Positions 17,754 to 27,145 of a stretch of 64,000 nt of DNA are shown here, piece by piece. A program made the translations under genes and the position numbers. How positions within the stretch are numbered: the stretch's first letter is position 1; each line of letters starts with the position of its first letter. The stretch spans positions 22,821-86,820 of the forward strand of contig NZ_RRCH01000012.1 of NCBI RefSeq assembly GCF_003862495.1, read 5' to 3'. This stretch comes from Halocatena pleomorpha. Its GTDB lineage: Archaea; Halobacteriota; Halobacteria; Halobacteriales; Haloarculaceae. The notes under the pieces were generated by a model. The model made no database searches. It was not told the origin of the DNA and saw only the letters and a list, made by a program, of their open reading frames with translations.

Positions 17754-18611
17754 TTATGTGACGACGACGAGCACCGGTATGTCTACTGTCTGCAAAACGT
17801 GGTCCGTAACGCTTCCGAGCGTCTGGCTGGCCAGGTTCGATTTCCCTTCTGAGGCGATAACGAGCAGATCAATTCCGCTTTCGGTAATGTACTCACTGAT
17901 AGCTGTATGCGACGTTCCTCGTACCACAGACGATTCTACCGTGATAGCTGGGTCGTCGATGTGTCGTGCGAGTCGCTCGACTGCTGTTTGACCATCTGCT
18001 TCGAGTCGTTCGATGAATTCGGTAGTCACCCCGCCGGCGTCAAAGACACCTGCTTGTGCCTGCACGTCGGCAACGTTGAGTAGATGCAGTGTCCCGTCCA
18101 CGTGTTGCGTAATGCTGACACCGTACGGGAGTGCGCGTTCAGCGTTTTCACTTCCGTCCGTCGTGAGAAGGATATCGTCGTAAGCATCTGTGGCGGCGAC
18201 TTCCGCTGCGACGGTCGCCACTGGTGTATTGGTCCGGCGCAACACGCGATCAGTGATGGTCCCGAGCAGGTGCTCCCCGAATCCGCTTCGATCACGACGG
18301 CCCATCACGACGAGATCTATATCGTTCTCGTCTATATGCTCAGCAATGGACGTGGGCGATTGTCCTTCGACGAGATGGGTGTCGCAGTCGACATCCCCAT
18401 TGCAAGCGATTTTCGATATTTCATCGAGTATTTCGCGCCCTCGCTCCTTCTTCTCTTCTACCTGTGACCTGTTTCGTATCCGGGAACCGCTTTCGAAGAC
18501 GTGGAGTATATCGATACGTGCGTCGTAGTACTCTGCGATCTTCCGTCCGAACGCGGCGGCGCGCTTCGCACTTTCACTTTCGCCTGCTGGTATGAGTATC
18601 GTATCGAACAT
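17754..18611 (-). CDS. Tandem UspA-domain universal stress protein
   Basis: 285 residues made of two Usp domains: residues 1-~142 (FDTILIPAGESESAKRAAAFG to GRRDRSGFGEHLLGTITDRVLRRTNTPVATV) and ~143-285 (YDDILLTTDGSENAERALPYG to ASEGKSNLASQTLGSVTDHVLQTVDIPVLVV). The first copy keeps the G-x2-G-x9-G-(S/T) ATP-binding pattern only partly, the second less so. Cytoplasmic stress or nucleotide-sensing role by family. Single gene, with ~760 bases of non-coding DNA upstream. Confidence 0.92.
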   Translation of the reverse strand: MFDTILIPAGESESAKRAAAFGRKIAEYYDARIDILHVFESGSRIRNRSQVEEKKERGREILDEISKIACNGDVDCDTHLVEGQSPTSIAEHIDENDIDLVVMGRRDRSGFGEHLLGTITDRVLRRTNTPVATVAAEVAATDAYDDILLTTDGSENAERALPYGVSITQHVDGTLHLLNVADVQAQAGVFDAGGVTTEFIERLEADGQTAVERLARHIDDPAITVESSVVRGTSHTAISEYITESGIDLLVIASEGKSNLASQTLGSVTDHVLQTVDIPVLVVVT

Positions 18612-19375
18612 GACCTTTCCTCACTAGTTGTTATTTGTCCCCCACAGAAAAGATATTTTCGGATCTGAATATAATTCATCAATGGGGTGGGAACCGATTA
18701 CAATGGTCTCCGATTCCTTCGCCAAAATCTCCTTGACTGTGCTATAGCTATTTCGATACACCCGTTGTGACCGTGGAGGTGGGTTGAGGTGACTCGTCTT
18801 AGTAGTCTTATCCTATATCTCTTTTCCACACAAATACTAGATATTGGTGAGGTGATATATAAATTTTAATAATGTTGTATATGATCGAGAGGTTCCACTC
18901 CTGTCAGACTGTGTTGGTTGTTCGCATTCAGTATGGGCCGTTGTGCGGTCTATCCATCTAATGAGTACTTACCGGTGCTCGCCGTTTCTCTGGTCGACAC
19001 TCAGCGATGCCGTCTTGTGTAGCAGATTTAATCAGTTCATTCGGTGGGCTGGATCGCCTCATGGTCACTCCGAAGGATACGATCGGAATCATGATCGTTC
19101 CTGTAATATAATAATGATATTTATTATTGTAATATCGTCCTGTTCTGTTGTATAGGACAACATATAATGTTCAGGGAATCCACTGTTGTGGGTGGCTAGA
19201 GGGTGTGTCTGCCCGTGTTGTCAACTGGGAATTCGCTCCGCTGTACGTCGGATACGTCGCTGTCGTTCCTTCCAGGCTATCGATCTCCTCGTCAGACTCC
19301 CGATCGTGAGAAAATCCATATCAGGGCCTGCTGGCTGCTTCTACGAATCAGCGCCGACGCGTTCCGCGTGGGACG
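18612..19375. other. Intergenic region, no gene seen
   Basis: About 760 bases between the UspA gene and the 3' end of the CNNM gene. Short frames exist on both strands but none shows protein-like composition. Near 19110-19135 there is a weak AT-rich inverted repeat (AATAAT ... ATTATT). The section 18800-18900 is AT-rich and may include the UspA promoter. I see no RNA gene here. Confidence 0.45.
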
Positions 19376-20698
19376 TTATGAGTCCTCCGTCTGTTCTGCC
19401 GGGCGGATCACGACCGACGCGATTCGAGCTCCTTCCACCTCAGCGACCGAAAGCACGTAGTCATCGACAGTGATCCGGTCTCCGACATCGGGTGCTCGGC
19501 CCAACTGGTCCAAAACAAGACCACCGATAGTTCCGAACTCGTCGGTCTCGAAGTCAGTGTCCAGTCGTTCGTTGACTGCAGAGACGGTTACGGCTCCATC
19601 GACGACGTAGGCGTCTTCACGACGGTCGATCGATGGTTCGTCGGTGTCAAACTCATCGCGGATGTCGCCGACGACCTGCTCAATGATGTCTTCGATGGTC
19701 ACGAGTCCTTCAAAGACACCCCACTCGTCGATCACTACAGCCATCTGTCCTCGTTCGCGCTGGAACTGAGCCAAGATGTCAGAAATTGGTGTAGTTTCTG
19801 GCACGACTGGTATGTCACGAACGATGTCTCTGGCTGTCGTGTCGGGGCTTCTGTCGTCGGATTCGGTCGCTCGCAACACGTCCTTAACGTCGATGAAACC
19901 GATCACCTGATTCGGGTCCTCGGCGTCAAGGACGGGATACCGGGTGTGGTCTGCCTCCAAAATCAGCGAGCGGACCTCTGCCAGCGATCGATCACTCTCG
20001 ATCGTCACGACATCTGGTCGGGGAACCATCACGGCTCGGGCGGTCGTGTCGTCGAGCATGAATACCCGTTCGATCATCTCCACCTCGGTCGTATCGATCT
20101 GTCCCTCACGACCGGCCCGGCTCAGCACGGTCCTGATCTCCTCTTCGGTGAGTGTCTCCTCACTTTCCGAAGCTGGTGGGATTCCGATCAGTCGTGTGAA
20201 ACGATTCGCTGTTCCATTGAAGAGTATAATCCCAGGAACGAACAGGTAATAAAAGAGCTTCATCGCGGGTGAGACGACCAAAGCGATCCGCTCGGGCTGA
20301 GCGATAGAGATCGTTTTGGGTGCGAGCTCACCGAAGACGACGTGAAGGAACGTGATGACGCTGAATCCGACGGCGAAGGCGACGAGATGAAGTACGCTTT
20401 CAGGAAGGACTGGTGTCAACACCGGTTCGAGAAGGGCTGCAACAGCCGGTTCACCGAGCCAGCCGAGACCGAGTGAGGCGATGGTGATCCCGAGTTGCGT
20501 CACCGCCAGGTAGTCATCGAGGTTGTCCACTGCTTCTTGGAGCGTTGCCGATCCGGTTCGACCCTCGTCGACGAGTTGCTTAACCGCCGATGAACGCACG
20601 CGCACGTATGCAAATTCCGCGGCGACGAAGAAGCCGTTCATGAACACCAGTATGAGTGCTCCGACGAGTCGCGTGACAGAGACAATGATATCTACCAT
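19376..20698 (-). CDS. CNNM/CorC-type membrane protein (DUF21, paired CBS, CorC_HlyC)
   Basis: 440 residues. The N-terminal DUF21/CNNM transmembrane domain (residues ~1-190, starting LVGALILVFMNGFFVAAEFAYVRVR) is followed by two CBS motifs (MVPRPDVVTIESDRSLAEVRSLI and IPVVPETTPISDILAQFQRERGQMAVVIDEWGVFEGLVTIEDIIEQVVGDI), then a C-terminal CorC_HlyC domain (AYVVDGAVTVSAVNERLD). Relatives are implicated in Mg/Co export or in Na/Mg exchange, with CBS domains binding adenine nucleotides; older annotation calls them hemolysins. Complete and normal length. Confidence 0.93.
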   Translation of the reverse strand: MVDIIVSVTRLVGALILVFMNGFFVAAEFAYVRVRSSAVKQLVDEGRTGSATLQEAVDNLDDYLAVTQLGITIASLGLGWLGEPAVAALLEPVLTPVLPESVLHLVAFAVGFSVITFLHVVFGELAPKTISIAQPERIALVVSPAMKLFYYLFVPGIILFNGTANRFTRLIGIPPASESEETLTEEEIRTVLSRAGREGQIDTTEVEMIERVFMLDDTTARAVMVPRPDVVTIESDRSLAEVRSLILEADHTRYPVLDAEDPNQVIGFIDVKDVLRATESDDRSPDTTARDIVRDIPVVPETTPISDILAQFQRERGQMAVVIDEWGVFEGLVTIEDIIEQVVGDIRDEFDTDEPSIDRREDAYVVDGAVTVSAVNERLDTDFETDEFGTIGGLVLDQLGRAPDVGDRITVDDYVLSVAEVEGARIASVVIRPAEQTEDS

Positions 20699-20987
20699 CG
20701 TTTCTCGTGAGTTTCCTGTGTAATCATGAATTCTGTCAACGTGAGAGTTGTCTCGACTGTCCCTGTCGAACTCAGTGTGTGCATACCTCTCAGTAGCTAC
20801 TGCAGGGTAAATAGTTCCGTGGAACTGCGACTGTGATCCTCCGCGTCAGTGGACTGCCGCCGGCTACGATCCATTGCCACTAGATCGTTCGGCGCGTGCT
20901 TTTGTTTCAATTACTAATTCACTTGGTGTAATGTGTCTGACCATTTTCGATACAGTTTTACGGACGTTTCTTGATACTCGTCTTACG

Positions 20988-21632
20988 ATGATTGAGAGTA
21001 TTCGGTCTATCGCCCGAACCTACTTTCGGCCCGAAATGAACCCTGCGCACGATTGGTTTCATGTACAGAGAGTCGAGAGGAATGCTGATGAACTCCTACG
21101 CGACTATCCTCACGTGGATGCAACGCGTATCCGGCTTTCGGTGCTGCTTCATGATATCGGCCGAGCGAAAGAGGACCGAGGCGACATCGAGGACCATGCT
21201 GAATGGGGAGCGACCGAAAGCGCACGAATTCTCGACGAACACGGTGCCAGCGAGGAGACGATCGATGCTGTCACTCACTGTATTCGCGCACACCGCTATT
21301 CCACCCACATCGCTCCCAAGACCACTGAAGCGAAGATCGTTAGCGACGCGGACAACCTCGATGCGCTCGGAGCGATCGGGATTGCACGCTGCTTCACTTA
21401 CGGAGGCGAACGAGGCTTGTCGATACACAACCCATCGTTGCCGCCCGAAGAGGACGCCTCGACTGCTGGAACGACGCAGTTCAACCACCTTTATAATAAA
21501 ATCCTCGACCTTCCGAACCGGATGTACACCGACGCCGGAAAAGAACTCGCTGAAGAACGAAGCGAATTCGTAAGGAGATTCACACAACGATTCAAAAAAG
21601 AGACAACGGGACGGTCGACTGAATCACATTAA
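20988..21632 (+). CDS. HD-domain metal-dependent phosphohydrolase
   Basis: 214 residues from ATG 20988; a longer frame starts upstream but with unlike composition. HD motifs: HDWFHVQRVERNADEL (first His), LSVLLHDIGRA (HD), TIDAVTHCIRAHRY (His) and AKIVSDADNLDALGAIGIAR (the final Asp). These match the YedJ-like small HD family. Likely a nucleotide or phosphoester hydrolase in the cytoplasm. A paralogue with the same motifs lies at 39426-40136. Confidence 0.88.
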   Translation: MIESIRSIARTYFRPEMNPAHDWFHVQRVERNADELLRDYPHVDATRIRLSVLLHDIGRAKEDRGDIEDHAEWGATESARILDEHGASEETIDAVTHCIRAHRYSTHIAPKTTEAKIVSDADNLDALGAIGIARCFTYGGERGLSIHNPSLPPEEDASTAGTTQFNHLYNKILDLPNRMYTDAGKELAEERSEFVRRFTQRFKKETTGRSTESH

Positions 21633-21822
21633 GACTGTTATCCGGGTTGCAGTCTCTGACGATTAAGGTTCAGTATAGCGGTATTCAATTCATTTTATCC
21701 AGCCACGATCGAAAACCTGTGGTGAACGCGACAAAGGGGTGATTGGCACGAGATTACATCATTACTATTGTAATTGGCATCCCGAATCCATCTCGCATCA
21801 TCCCTTTTGGCACTATCCAATC

Positions 21823-23121
21823 TTAACCGCGTTCCGTCGAAATAAACCGCGCTTTGCCGTCGTCGAAGCGGAGTGTCACGGTCCCTTCTGTGCGGACAGC
21901 TCCGGGTGACTCTTCTGCGAGCGCCGTTGAGACCCGAAACGAGGAGAGCTGGTCGGTCGTTCGTATCCAGGCGACGCGGATCGTTCGTGGATCGTACGGA
22001 CCGACAGTAGAGACCGCACCACGCAGTGCGTGCTCCTCGTCGGGAAGCACGACCGGAAGGCGGGCTTTCGAGAGGGAGCTACTCGTGAGCGCGTTCGTGT
22101 ACATCTGATCGAAATCGAGTTGTTCTACCACGTTCCGGGTTGTAACGTCGGCAAGGCCGATCCCTTGTCCGTTGCCGTGTGTCGATTCGGTCAGTCCGAG
22201 GACGACGATCCGATCGATGTCGGGCGTCGCCGGGTCTTCCGTGTTGAGTACCTGATAGCGACCGATGACGTTCGTATCCATCCCGGCACCGCTGATATCT
22301 TTCCCGATCTTCTCGACGACGAGTACGTCGAGATCGTCATACGGCAACGTCGGCATCTGTTTGGCGGCACGTTCTAACAGGGCTGTTTCTCCATCGGGAA
22401 GCGCCGTCGCTCGAAGCGACTCGACCGCCGCGGTTCGGTCATTGAAGTTCTCGACGATAGCGATACCTCCCAGGAATGGAGTCCGTTCCCGAACGACTGA
22501 AAACGCCTGTTCGAGTGCCTTGACGTATCCCTCGGCCAGTGCTTGGTTGTGGATTGCTTGCGCTCCAGACTGTTTTCCTAATCCGACTGTCGACATCTTG
22601 ACAAGACCGCTTTCGAACCGACCGGTAAAGTTCGTGTGGGGTTTCACCCGATTAACGACGATGATTCCGTCGGCCGACAGGGCTGCTGTTGCGAAGTGGA
22701 CGGCGTCACCCGTTGGCGTCTCACCGATCACTGTCGTCTCCATGCTGGCGTCGATTCGACAGCCCACTTGATCGGCCGTCAGACCGAGCTCTGCGAGCGT
22801 TCGGCGCTGTCCCTCGGCTGTGGCTCCGCCGTGGCTTCCCATTGCTGGTACGACGATCGGTGTATAACCGGCTTCTTGTAGCGTCTTGACGATTCTCGAC
22901 GTGATCGGTACGATGTCGTGGACGCCACGGCTTCCGAGTCCGACGGCGATCGATCCACCGTGTGGCACACGATCCAACGGGAGATCATAGATCGCGTTTT
23001 CGGCTACCGTCGCTGGGTTCTCAAGCACCGGTGTCGGTGGCTCGTAGCGAACGTCGACGAACTCAGGAAACTCGGGATCGGGAAGCACACCGGTGAACAC
23101 GTCGGCTGTGGGAAATTCCAT
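21823..23121 (-). CDS. LarA-like (DUF2088) lactate racemase-domain protein
   Basis: 432 residues. The N-terminal DUF2088 domain includes GGSIAVGLGSRGVHDI, VVPAMGSHGGATAEGQRRTLAELG, and IIVVNRVKPHTNFTGRFESGLVKMSTVGLGKQSGAQAIHNQ, corresponding to the LarA region that holds the nickel-pincer nucleotide. The C-terminal half differs from classical LarA, so it is safer to call it a LarA homologue, possibly racemising another hydroxy acid. No larB/C/E genes are nearby. Divergent from the SDR gene. Confidence 0.82.
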   Translation of the reverse strand: MEFPTADVFTGVLPDPEFPEFVDVRYEPPTPVLENPATVAENAIYDLPLDRVPHGGSIAVGLGSRGVHDIVPITSRIVKTLQEAGYTPIVVPAMGSHGGATAEGQRRTLAELGLTADQVGCRIDASMETTVIGETPTGDAVHFATAALSADGIIVVNRVKPHTNFTGRFESGLVKMSTVGLGKQSGAQAIHNQALAEGYVKALEQAFSVVRERTPFLGGIAIVENFNDRTAAVESLRATALPDGETALLERAAKQMPTLPYDDLDVLVVEKIGKDISGAGMDTNVIGRYQVLNTEDPATPDIDRIVVLGLTESTHGNGQGIGLADVTTRNVVEQLDFDQMYTNALTSSSLSKARLPVVLPDEEHALRGAVSTVGPYDPRTIRVAWIRTTDQLSSFRVSTALAEESPGAVRTEGTVTLRFDDGKARFISTERG

Positions 23122-23281
23122 GCTGTGTGTCTATTTCTGGTACACGTTCGGATATCTTATAAGGGTGGTGCTCCAATGAAACGACTCGAATTATTGATGG
23201 TATCTCTCTCGTCTTCGGTCGCTACGCCTCACAGGTTGCCTGTTGAGAAACTCTTTCAATAATCACACGACATGCTGTGGT

Positions 23282-24070
23282 ATGGATCTACAGATCGACG
23301 GAAACGTTGCGTTGGTGACGGCGTCTTCAAGTGGACTCGGAAAGGCGTCAGCGACGGCACTCGCGCGTGAAGGGGCGAACGTCGTCATCAACGGGCGGGA
23401 CGAAGAACAGTTACGGCAGGCAAAAGCGGAAATCGAAGCGGTTGCGGACGGTGACGTTCGTTCGATCGCAGGGGACATCACCAACAGCGACGACATCACC
23501 ACGCTCGTCGAGGAAACGGTCGAGGAATTCGGACGACTCGATCATCTCATAACGAGTGCCGGCGGCCCTCCGTCGGGAGCGTTCCTCGAAACGGACGACG
23601 AAGATTGGCACGAAGCGTACGAACTCCTCGTGATGAGCGTCGTTCGACTCGCGCGCGAGTCCCATCCGTATCTCCGTGATGATGGTGGTGGAACCATCGT
23701 GACCATCACTTCACGAAGCGTCAAAGAAGCCCTTGACAGTCTCGTGTTGTCGAATTCGGTTCGAATGGGTGTTATCGGCCTTGAGAAAACGCTTGCCACG
23801 GAATTCGCTCCGGAAGTCCGTGCAAACGCCGTATTGCCCGGCTCCCACGAAACCGCCCGTATCGAGGAACTCGTCAACCAAGCGGTCGAACGCGGTGAGT
23901 ACGATTCCTACGAGGCTGGAATGGACGATTGGGCAAACAATCCTCTGGACCGTATCGGGGATCCGATGGAACTCGGCAACGCGGTCGCGTTTCTCTCCTC
24001 ACCGGTGTCGGGATACATCAATGGAACAGCGATTCCGATCGACGGCGGTTCCACTGGAGCGAACCTGTAA
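23282..24070 (+). CDS. SDR-family oxidoreductase with altered catalytic tetrad
   Basis: 262 residues from ATG 23282 (just upstream frame rejected). Rossmann signature TASSSGLGKASATALAREGA near residues 12-32, and LITSAGGPPSG replaces the usual NNAG. After VTITSRSVKEAL, the expected Y-x-x-x-K is replaced by SNSVRMGVIGLEKTLA: Tyr is Ser/Asn and the helix begins differently. C-terminal DGGSTGANL. A subclass of bacterial and archaeal SDRs shares this LSNSVR pattern, so it is probably a real subfamily with changed chemistry, not decay. The substrate is unknown. Confidence 0.85.
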   Translation: MDLQIDGNVALVTASSSGLGKASATALAREGANVVINGRDEEQLRQAKAEIEAVADGDVRSIAGDITNSDDITTLVEETVEEFGRLDHLITSAGGPPSGAFLETDDEDWHEAYELLVMSVVRLARESHPYLRDDGGGTIVTITSRSVKEALDSLVLSNSVRMGVIGLEKTLATEFAPEVRANAVLPGSHETARIEELVNQAVERGEYDSYEAGMDDWANNPLDRIGDPMELGNAVAFLSSPVSGYINGTAIPIDGGSTGANL

Positions 24071-24250
24071 CGGATATTTTGGCGTTCCAGGGGTAACCAC
24101 GAGTCAACGGCTATAGGTTACTAATATTATCATTCTAGTCATGTGGTAGGATATGAGTAATGGAATACATATTATACTTTCTTACGCCGTTTTTAGATAC
24201 AAACTGATCGCTCTGTTTTTTCCGTGTAAAGCATCTGTTTCGGGCATTGG

Positions 24251-24571
24251 TCAGTGGCTACCAGTGAATTTCAGTCCGATGACGCCCGTGATGATGAGTC
24301 CGATGAAGAGAAACCGCGTCACGTTTCGGGGCTCGTCGAAGAGAACAACACCAGCAATAGCAGTTCCGACTGCACCGATCCCCGTCCAAACGGCGTAAGC
24401 CGTTCCGATCGGAAGAACTTTGACTGCTTGTGCGAGCAATCCCATACTGATAACCATTGCACCGACGGTCAGTACGCTAGGGATGGGTCGGGTGAACCCC
24501 TTCGTGTATTCGAGACCGACCGCCCATCCGATTTCGAAGAGGGCAGCTGTGAGAAGATATGTCCACGACAT
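24251..24571 (-). CDS. SMR transporter, SugE/Gdx (guanidinium exporter) type
   Basis: 106 residues, four helices. [25 protein letters not shown] carries the membrane Glu of the SMR family and the G-L-x-Y-T-x-G-F-T-R pattern that marks the SugE/Gdx branch rather than EmrE/Qac drug pumps. Later [29 protein letters not shown] is the standard third helix. By family it exchanges protons for guanidinium or similar cations. It stands alone; no partner subunit gene is seen, so it should act as a homodimer. Confidence 0.9.
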   Translation of the reverse strand: MSWTYLLTAALFEIGWAVGLEYTKGFTRPIPSVLTVGAMVISMGLLAQAVKVLPIGTAYAVWTGIGAVGTAIAGVVLFDEPRNVTRFLFIGLIITGVIGLKFTGSH

Positions 24572-25123
24572 CGCAGGTACTTCTACCGAGAGAGGGATAT
24601 AGATTGTCGATTCACTTGTTGTCTACCTGATGGCTCGTTCTGGCGATCTGAAGAATTTTCGTTGCTACTGAAATTCGAACATTTTGCTGGCGATTGCTTT
24701 TTGATCGGAGCGACCAGCGTCTCGATCGCGTTTCGGAATTTGTCCGTTTAGTGCCGATGGGACTGTGTACACGAACAGTGACCGACTGTGCTGCTTCAAA
24801 TCGGTTGATCGGCACTTTTGATGAATCACACCAGTCAACATCTCTATATTATTAGCAATTGGTACGGAGACTTCACTCTAAAACGAATGCAAATGATCTC
24901 TATACGTCATGAACAATCAAGTCAGACAGTACTCTGTGTAGATACGACTATGTATTGATCCTGAGCGTCGCTCAACTGCTCCATTCGATCTGAACGGCAC
25001 GAGATTAATCGTCTCCTAGAAAATGGACTAGCAGTTATGTCTACTATCTACTACCGGTAAGCTTAGGAAAACAACTCATGTTTCGGCAGTTTAATATTTC
25101 TATATGTGTATTATATAAATACC
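24572..25123. other. Intergenic region
   Basis: About 550 bases between divergent genes. No gene is supported; minus-strand frames near 24612-24815 look random. The right end (25070-25120) is AT-rich with a TATA-like stretch before the DUF7504-like gene. No riboswitch fold could be recognised in front of the SMR gene by eye. Confidence 0.45.
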
Positions 25124-25840
25124 ATGGGAGATGTGCCCCGCGGTCCGGTTTCTTCGAGCCGTGAAACGGCTCAGAATCGGGATTTATTCGCTGTCGAACT
25201 CATGGGACTCAAACGCCGTGGATGTTGTGTCCTCGTGACCGGATCCGTTAGCGAACGGGTGCGTGCCGCCCAATCTCGCCGGCTCTTCGGCGAGAGCGAC
25301 ACGTCTCGGCAGCGAATACTGATATTTACGGAACAAGCCTCCAGTCCCACAGCCCAGTATCTGCCTGACGGCATCCCGTCGACGCATCCCTCCGTGCGCA
25401 TACTCGATTACACGGACCTCGTTGCTGATATGGCGGGAGATATCAGCTCTTCACAACAATCACTGGCGGACGTTGATCCGGACACACCAGAATCAATGAC
25501 AGGTCTCTGTGTACTCCTGTGTGATCCGGTCTGTGACGCCGTTCCGAGCGATTCCCTTCCCCCTGGCGAACTTCGCCTCGGGATCACTACGCTTGGCACG
25601 CTCGTCGAGACTGACGGTCTCTCAGCAACCCGAGCGTTCGTTCGCTCGATCCGCTCCGATATCTTAGCTGCCAATGGGATGGGTCACTTCCATTTCCCAG
25701 ACGATCCCGATCCGGAACTACTCGCCGCATTGGATCCCGTGATCGACATTCACATCGAACTCCGGCAATCCGATGATGTTCCGGAACATCGCTGGCATCT
25801 GCTCGGAACGGAGCATTCGACCGGCTGGCTCCGACTGTGA
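25124..25840 (+). CDS. Haloarchaeal DUF7504-like protein (RecA/KaiC-like fold suspected)
   Basis: 238 residues from ATG 25124; six codons upstream are also open. LMGLKRRGCCVLVTGSVSERVRAAQSRRLFGE and RILIFTEQASSP resemble the first strands of a RecA/KaiC-like domain but without a Walker A glycine loop; GLCVLLCDPVC and LSATRAFVRSIRSDILAANGMGHFHFPDD follow. This pattern matches, as far as I recall, the haloarchaeal DUF7504 family, whose role is unknown. Monocistronic. Confidence 0.6.
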   Translation: MGDVPRGPVSSSRETAQNRDLFAVELMGLKRRGCCVLVTGSVSERVRAAQSRRLFGESDTSRQRILIFTEQASSPTAQYLPDGIPSTHPSVRILDYTDLVADMAGDISSSQQSLADVDPDTPESMTGLCVLLCDPVCDAVPSDSLPPGELRLGITTLGTLVETDGLSATRAFVRSIRSDILAANGMGHFHFPDDPDPELLAALDPVIDIHIELRQSDDVPEHRWHLLGTEHSTGWLRL

Positions 25841-25892
25841 CAGCGGCTCCGGCTTCGAGACTTGTGACGCTAGCTCCCAAGCGTGGTTTCGA

Positions 25893-26927
25893 TCAGTCGC
25901 TCTGAGTGACGGTAGCGTCCTCATCAAGGCGATCGTCAGCGCCACCGCTGTCTGCAGTCCGATCGTGACTGCTGTGTCCACTGCCTTGCCGACGGACGCG
26001 ACGGCGCGCCGTGACGGCCGCTGACCGAGCGAGAGCCGGGTAATCTAGCGTTTCGCTACCGATGACGGTGAAGCCACCGAAGATGATGAGGAAGCCGGCG
26101 ACGGCGACCCCCGAGAGCCCTTCACCGAGCAGCGCCCAGCCGCCGATTGACGCAACGACCGGAACGACGTAGAAGACGAGATTCGCGTGGATCGCACCAG
26201 TCGTATCGATGAGGTCGAAGTACGTAACGTACGCGACACCACCGGCGAAGACGCCGAGGTACGCGACTGCAGCCACAGCTGACGGTGTCCACGTGACACT
26301 TGCTGTTGACTCACCAGCAGCGATGCTCAGTAGATGGGCGAACACAGCGGCAAGCGGAAGCCCCCACGCCGTCCGAACCGTTGGCGAGAGTTCGCCGCCC
26401 GCCCACCGGATGAGGACGCTTCCGAGCGCACCGGCCGTCGCGGCAGCGAGCAACACCGCTTTGCCAACGACGCTCCCACCCAACAGGTTCGCTGGGTCAG
26501 GGCTGACGACGAGTGCGACGCCTGCTAACCCGAGCATCATTCCGACGGCACCCCTGTGTGTGAGACGTTCGTCCGAGACCAACACTGCTGCGAAGACTGG
26601 TGTCAAAATCGGGTTCAAACTGGCGATAATCGAGGCGACACCGCTGGTGACGTGCTGCTGGCCGACGAAGATCAAGGCGTTCGTCGCTCCGATCGTGACT
26701 ATTCCGGTCGCAACAATAGCGACGATGTCATCACGCGTTTGTGGCTGCAACGCTGTGGACGGGAACCGCCAGATGGCGTACCCACCAAGCACGAGCGCCG
26801 CGATGTCAAACCGCAACGCCAGTAGTAACAGTGGTGGCAGATAGGCGAGACCGGCTTTGGCACTAACAAACGTGCCGCCAAAGAACACACCTGTGATCAA
26901 GAAGAAAAGAACTGTCCGTCGATCCAT
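25893..26927 (-). CDS. DMT-superfamily transporter (EamA/RhaT type)
   Basis: 344 residues, ten hydrophobic helices in two EamA repeats: residues ~1-135 (VLFFLITGVFFGGTFVSAKAGLAYLPPLLLLALRFDIAAL to GAVGMMLGLAGVALVV) and ~150-290 (GKAVLLAAATAGALGSVLIRWAG to GVAVAGFLIIFGGFTVIG), then a polar Arg/His/Asp tail. Drug/metabolite exporter by family; the substrate is not predictable. Converges with the DUF7504-like gene. Confidence 0.92.
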   Translation of the reverse strand: MDRRTVLFFLITGVFFGGTFVSAKAGLAYLPPLLLLALRFDIAALVLGGYAIWRFPSTALQPQTRDDIVAIVATGIVTIGATNALIFVGQQHVTSGVASIIASLNPILTPVFAAVLVSDERLTHRGAVGMMLGLAGVALVVSPDPANLLGGSVVGKAVLLAAATAGALGSVLIRWAGGELSPTVRTAWGLPLAAVFAHLLSIAAGESTASVTWTPSAVAAVAYLGVFAGGVAYVTYFDLIDTTGAIHANLVFYVVPVVASIGGWALLGEGLSGVAVAGFLIIFGGFTVIGSETLDYPALARSAAVTARRRVRRQGSGHSSHDRTADSGGADDRLDEDATVTQSD

Positions 26928-27145
26928 TCAGCAACCGACCCCCGGTGTTTCCGTCCAGTTCGATCGAACGAGGACGGTACACCAAAAGTCAAATCTTCTA
27001 TACATTCTGTGTTGTTCTACGGACGGGAGAGGTATAGCTCCATTCAGAAAACGTTGCACTCTGGGGTGACTACCGCGTACCGAGCGGTGTCTGCAGATGC
27101 TGAAAGAATTTCACAGGACGAAAACGGTTTTCGGATGGCCGTCCG

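Noticed and set aside
19110..19135. AT-rich inverted repeat as a terminator or RNA
   Set aside because: The arms are short and made of A/T only; in such AT-rich DNA this arises by chance, and no gene ends nearby.
24254..24751. Plus-strand 165-residue frame across the SMR gene
   Set aside because: It is antisense to a clear SMR transporter and has random-looking composition outside it.
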